NCBI GenBank assembly: GCA_029238315.1
Contig: JAQWGI010000025.1
Location: 30,664 to 94,663, forward strand
Source: Polaribacter sp.
GTDB taxonomy: Bacteria; Bacteroidota; Bacteroidia; Flavobacteriales; Flavobacteriaceae
Direction: 5' to 3'
Length of the DNA: 64,000 bases
Of the stretch, positions 62,883 through 64,000 are shown piece after piece. The stretch's first letter is position 1; the number at the start of each line of letters is the position of its first letter. The position numbers and the translations under genes were made by a program. The notes under the pieces were generated by a model. That model worked only from the letters and a program-made list of their open reading frames with translations. It was not told the DNA's origin and ran no database searches.

Positions 62883-63084
62883 TACGCACAACAACGTATA
62901 TAAAACATAGCTATTACGGGCTTTCCGAGAGGTTTGTGTGTATTTGCGAAGTCCGCCAAATTTTTTAATTTGGCTTTTTGAAAAAATAAGATAAAAAGAA
63001 AATTAAAAAATTCGGCTCGTGCATAATCCGAAAGTTTAGCGTCTATTTACACGCTACGTTTCATATACACGACCGTTGTAACAC
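62883..63084 (+). repeat. attC-like site D (ends cassette 4)
   Basis: The 202-bp site begins TACGCACAAC, the exact reverse complement of GTTGTGCGTA at 62100, and ends GTTGTAACAC. Outer arms and inner hairpins match site B, although the neighbouring genes are unrelated. Confidence 0.82.
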
Positions 63085-63104
63085 ATTTAAATAAAAACTA
63101 AACA

Positions 63105-63635
63105 ATGAAACACATTTTATTACTATTGACTATTTTAACATTTACTTTTTCTTGTTCAAGTGATGATTCTACAGAAACTGAACCTCAAAACCAATTTCCG
63201 ACAAATATCTCTATTGAAAATTCTCAATCCCTACAGGTTGGTGATATATTAACAATCAACGGAAATGGTTTTTCAATAAACGAAACTTATATCATAACTT
63301 TTAGCGATAACGAAGTTGCCACAATAACCGAAATAAATAGCAACTATCTCAAAGTAGAAGTGCCAGAAAATGCTGTGTCTGGTAACATAATATTGACTTA
63401 TGATAATCAAGATGAAGTTATAGGGAATATAACTATTGACCAATCAATTTCTGAATTTGAGTTGTTTGCCTCAATGAGAAATATAGTTGCAGCAATTGAA
63501 AAAGATACTGGGGTTCAGAATCAAATTGCGGATTTAGGGCAAGATATATCTATAAGTAGTTTAGTATTTGACAGTACATCAAATTCAATTTACGCAGTAG
63601 CTCCATTCGATGATAATGGTCCTGTAGAAGAAAAT
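63105..63635 (+). pseudogene. Cassette 5: IPT/TIG-domain lipoprotein truncated by an IS6-family element
   Basis: The protein has a lipobox (FTFSCSSDD) and one IPT/TIG domain near residues 30-105 (SLQVGDILTINGNGFSINETYIITFSDNEVATI). A second region follows (ASMRNIVAAIEKDTGVQNQ). About 177 native residues remain, to PVEEN. The frame continues into the IS terminal repeat and ends at 63755 with 39 foreign residues, so it is broken. The unit begins at GTTGTAACAC (63075); its end is outside the window. Confidence 0.8.
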
Positions 63636-64000
63636 GGTTCTGTCGCATCTAATGTAATGAAAAATTTTATTTTTTTATATTTACAACAAAAAAGATGTTC
63701 AAAGGTCACTGTTTTCCTAAAGCAATCATATTACAAGCTGTTTACTTCAAATTAAAGTTTAGTCTTAGCTATAGAGATGTAGAAGAACTTTTATCTATCA
63801 GAGGAGTCAAAGTGGATTATGCTACTATTCAACGCTGGGTATTCAAATTCACACCCCTTGTAGAACAACAATTCAGAAAGAGAAAAAAATTAGTTGGAAA
63901 AAGGTGGAGACTAGATGAAACCTATATTAAGGTAAAGGGTGAGTGGAGATATTTATACAGAGCAGTTGATAAAGAAGGGAATACTGTAGACTTTTTGTTA
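63636..64000 (+). mobile_element. IS6-family insertion sequence (left part)
   Basis: The terminal repeat GGTTCTGTCGCATCT at 63636-63650 resembles the GGTTCTGTTGCA ends of IS6/IS26-type elements. The transposase starts 44 bp inside. The element disrupts cassette 5 and continues past the window. The 8 bases before it (63628-63635, AAGAAAAT) are the candidate target duplication. Confidence 0.85.
63695..64000 (+). CDS. IS6-family DDE transposase (5' part)
   Basis: The visible 102 residues start MFKGHCFPKAIILQAVYFKL. They contain YRDVEELLSIRGVKVDYATIQRWV, the IS6 N-terminal helix-turn-helix, then RWRLDETYIKVKGEWRYLYRAVDKEGNTVDFLL, with the first catalytic Asp in WRLDETYI. It is cut by the window edge. 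It is the only transposase seen in the window. Confidence 0.95.
   Translation, partial: MFKGHCFPKAIILQAVYFKLKFSLSYRDVEELLSIRGVKVDYATIQRWVFKFTPLVEQQFRKRKKLVGKRWRLDETYIKVKGEWRYLYRAVDKEGNTVDFLL

Noticed and set aside
60459..63084. CRISPR array
   Set aside because: Repeats are 135-200 bp, palindromic and separated by whole genes. No short regularly spaced repeats or cas genes are present.
60459..63084. MITEs instead of attC-like sites
   Set aside because: A MITE would have flanking target duplications and the same ends in every copy. Here the outer core changes from site to site and matches the start of the same unit.
63636..63755. Native C-terminus of the cassette 5 protein
   Set aside because: The last 39 codons lie inside the IS terminal repeat and transposase start region in another frame, so they are not native.
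57791..64000. Prophage or conjugative element
   Set aside because: No phage structural, replication, relaxase or conjugation genes are seen up to the window edge; only single-gene cassettes follow the recombinase.

Overview
The window looks like a chromosome segment from a marine-type member of the Flavobacteriaceae (Bacteroidota). The DNA is strongly AT-rich. Several genes carry Bacteroidota promoters of the TTTG-N19-TAnnTTTG type. There is a gldK-gldL-gldM-gldN cluster for gliding and type IX secretion, a fused hypoxanthine phosphoribosyltransferase/adenylate kinase, a fused SecDF, and many SC-type lipoproteins. Gene order around topA and the miaB start fits this family. The genus cannot be fixed from the sequence alone; Polaribacter- or Tenacibaculum-like is a guess.

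Bases 1-9.5 kb hold a partial ftsE, a TPR protein paired with an outer-membrane barrel, an M28 peptidase lipoprotein, a DoxX-like protein, an amidohydrolase broken by one in-frame stop, and an FKBP lipoprotein. Bases 9.5-16.8 kb are a complete trp operon on the minus strand (trpE-G-D-C-F-B-A). It has a textbook leader peptide with three consecutive Trp codons, an attenuator and a consensus promoter. A four-helix-bundle gene and several small palindromic repeats have entered the operon, and some repeats now encode the ends or the inside of Trp proteins. Bases 17-31 kb are housekeeping: gyrB, mdh, fhs, secDF, hpt-adk, obgE and a BlaI/M56 regulatory pair with a tandem operator. A candidate small RNA lies at 31.5 kb. 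Bases 31.7-49 kb hold lysS, envelope enzymes, a metalloprotease, MscS, a gamma-carbonic-anhydrase-like protein, a glucosaminidase, a GIY-YIG/PLP-enzyme fusion and an ABC-F ATPase. Bases 49-57.4 kb are gldN/M/L/K, an arginase-fold protein that lacks canonical metal ligands, and topA.

The most interesting part is 57.6-64.0 kb. The start of miaB is cut after codon 36, at the codons for its conserved Glu-Ser-Tyr-Gly-Cys motif. A large tyrosine recombinase (572 aa, complete R-HxxR-H-Y set) follows, then an array of single-gene units all in one orientation: an esterase lipoprotein, a VOC lipoprotein, an unknown exported protein, a PAP2 phosphatase and an IPT/TIG lipoprotein. After each of the first four genes comes a 135-200 bp imperfect palindrome built like an integron attC site. 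Each complete unit begins with a GTT-starting core of 9-10 bp and ends with the exact reverse complement of its own core. The first unit begins inside the last codons of the recombinase gene and supplies its stop codon. This is the architecture of an integron cassette array, but with a recombinase unlike IntI in size, position and orientation. The array is interrupted by an IS6-family element at the right edge, and its distal end is outside the window.
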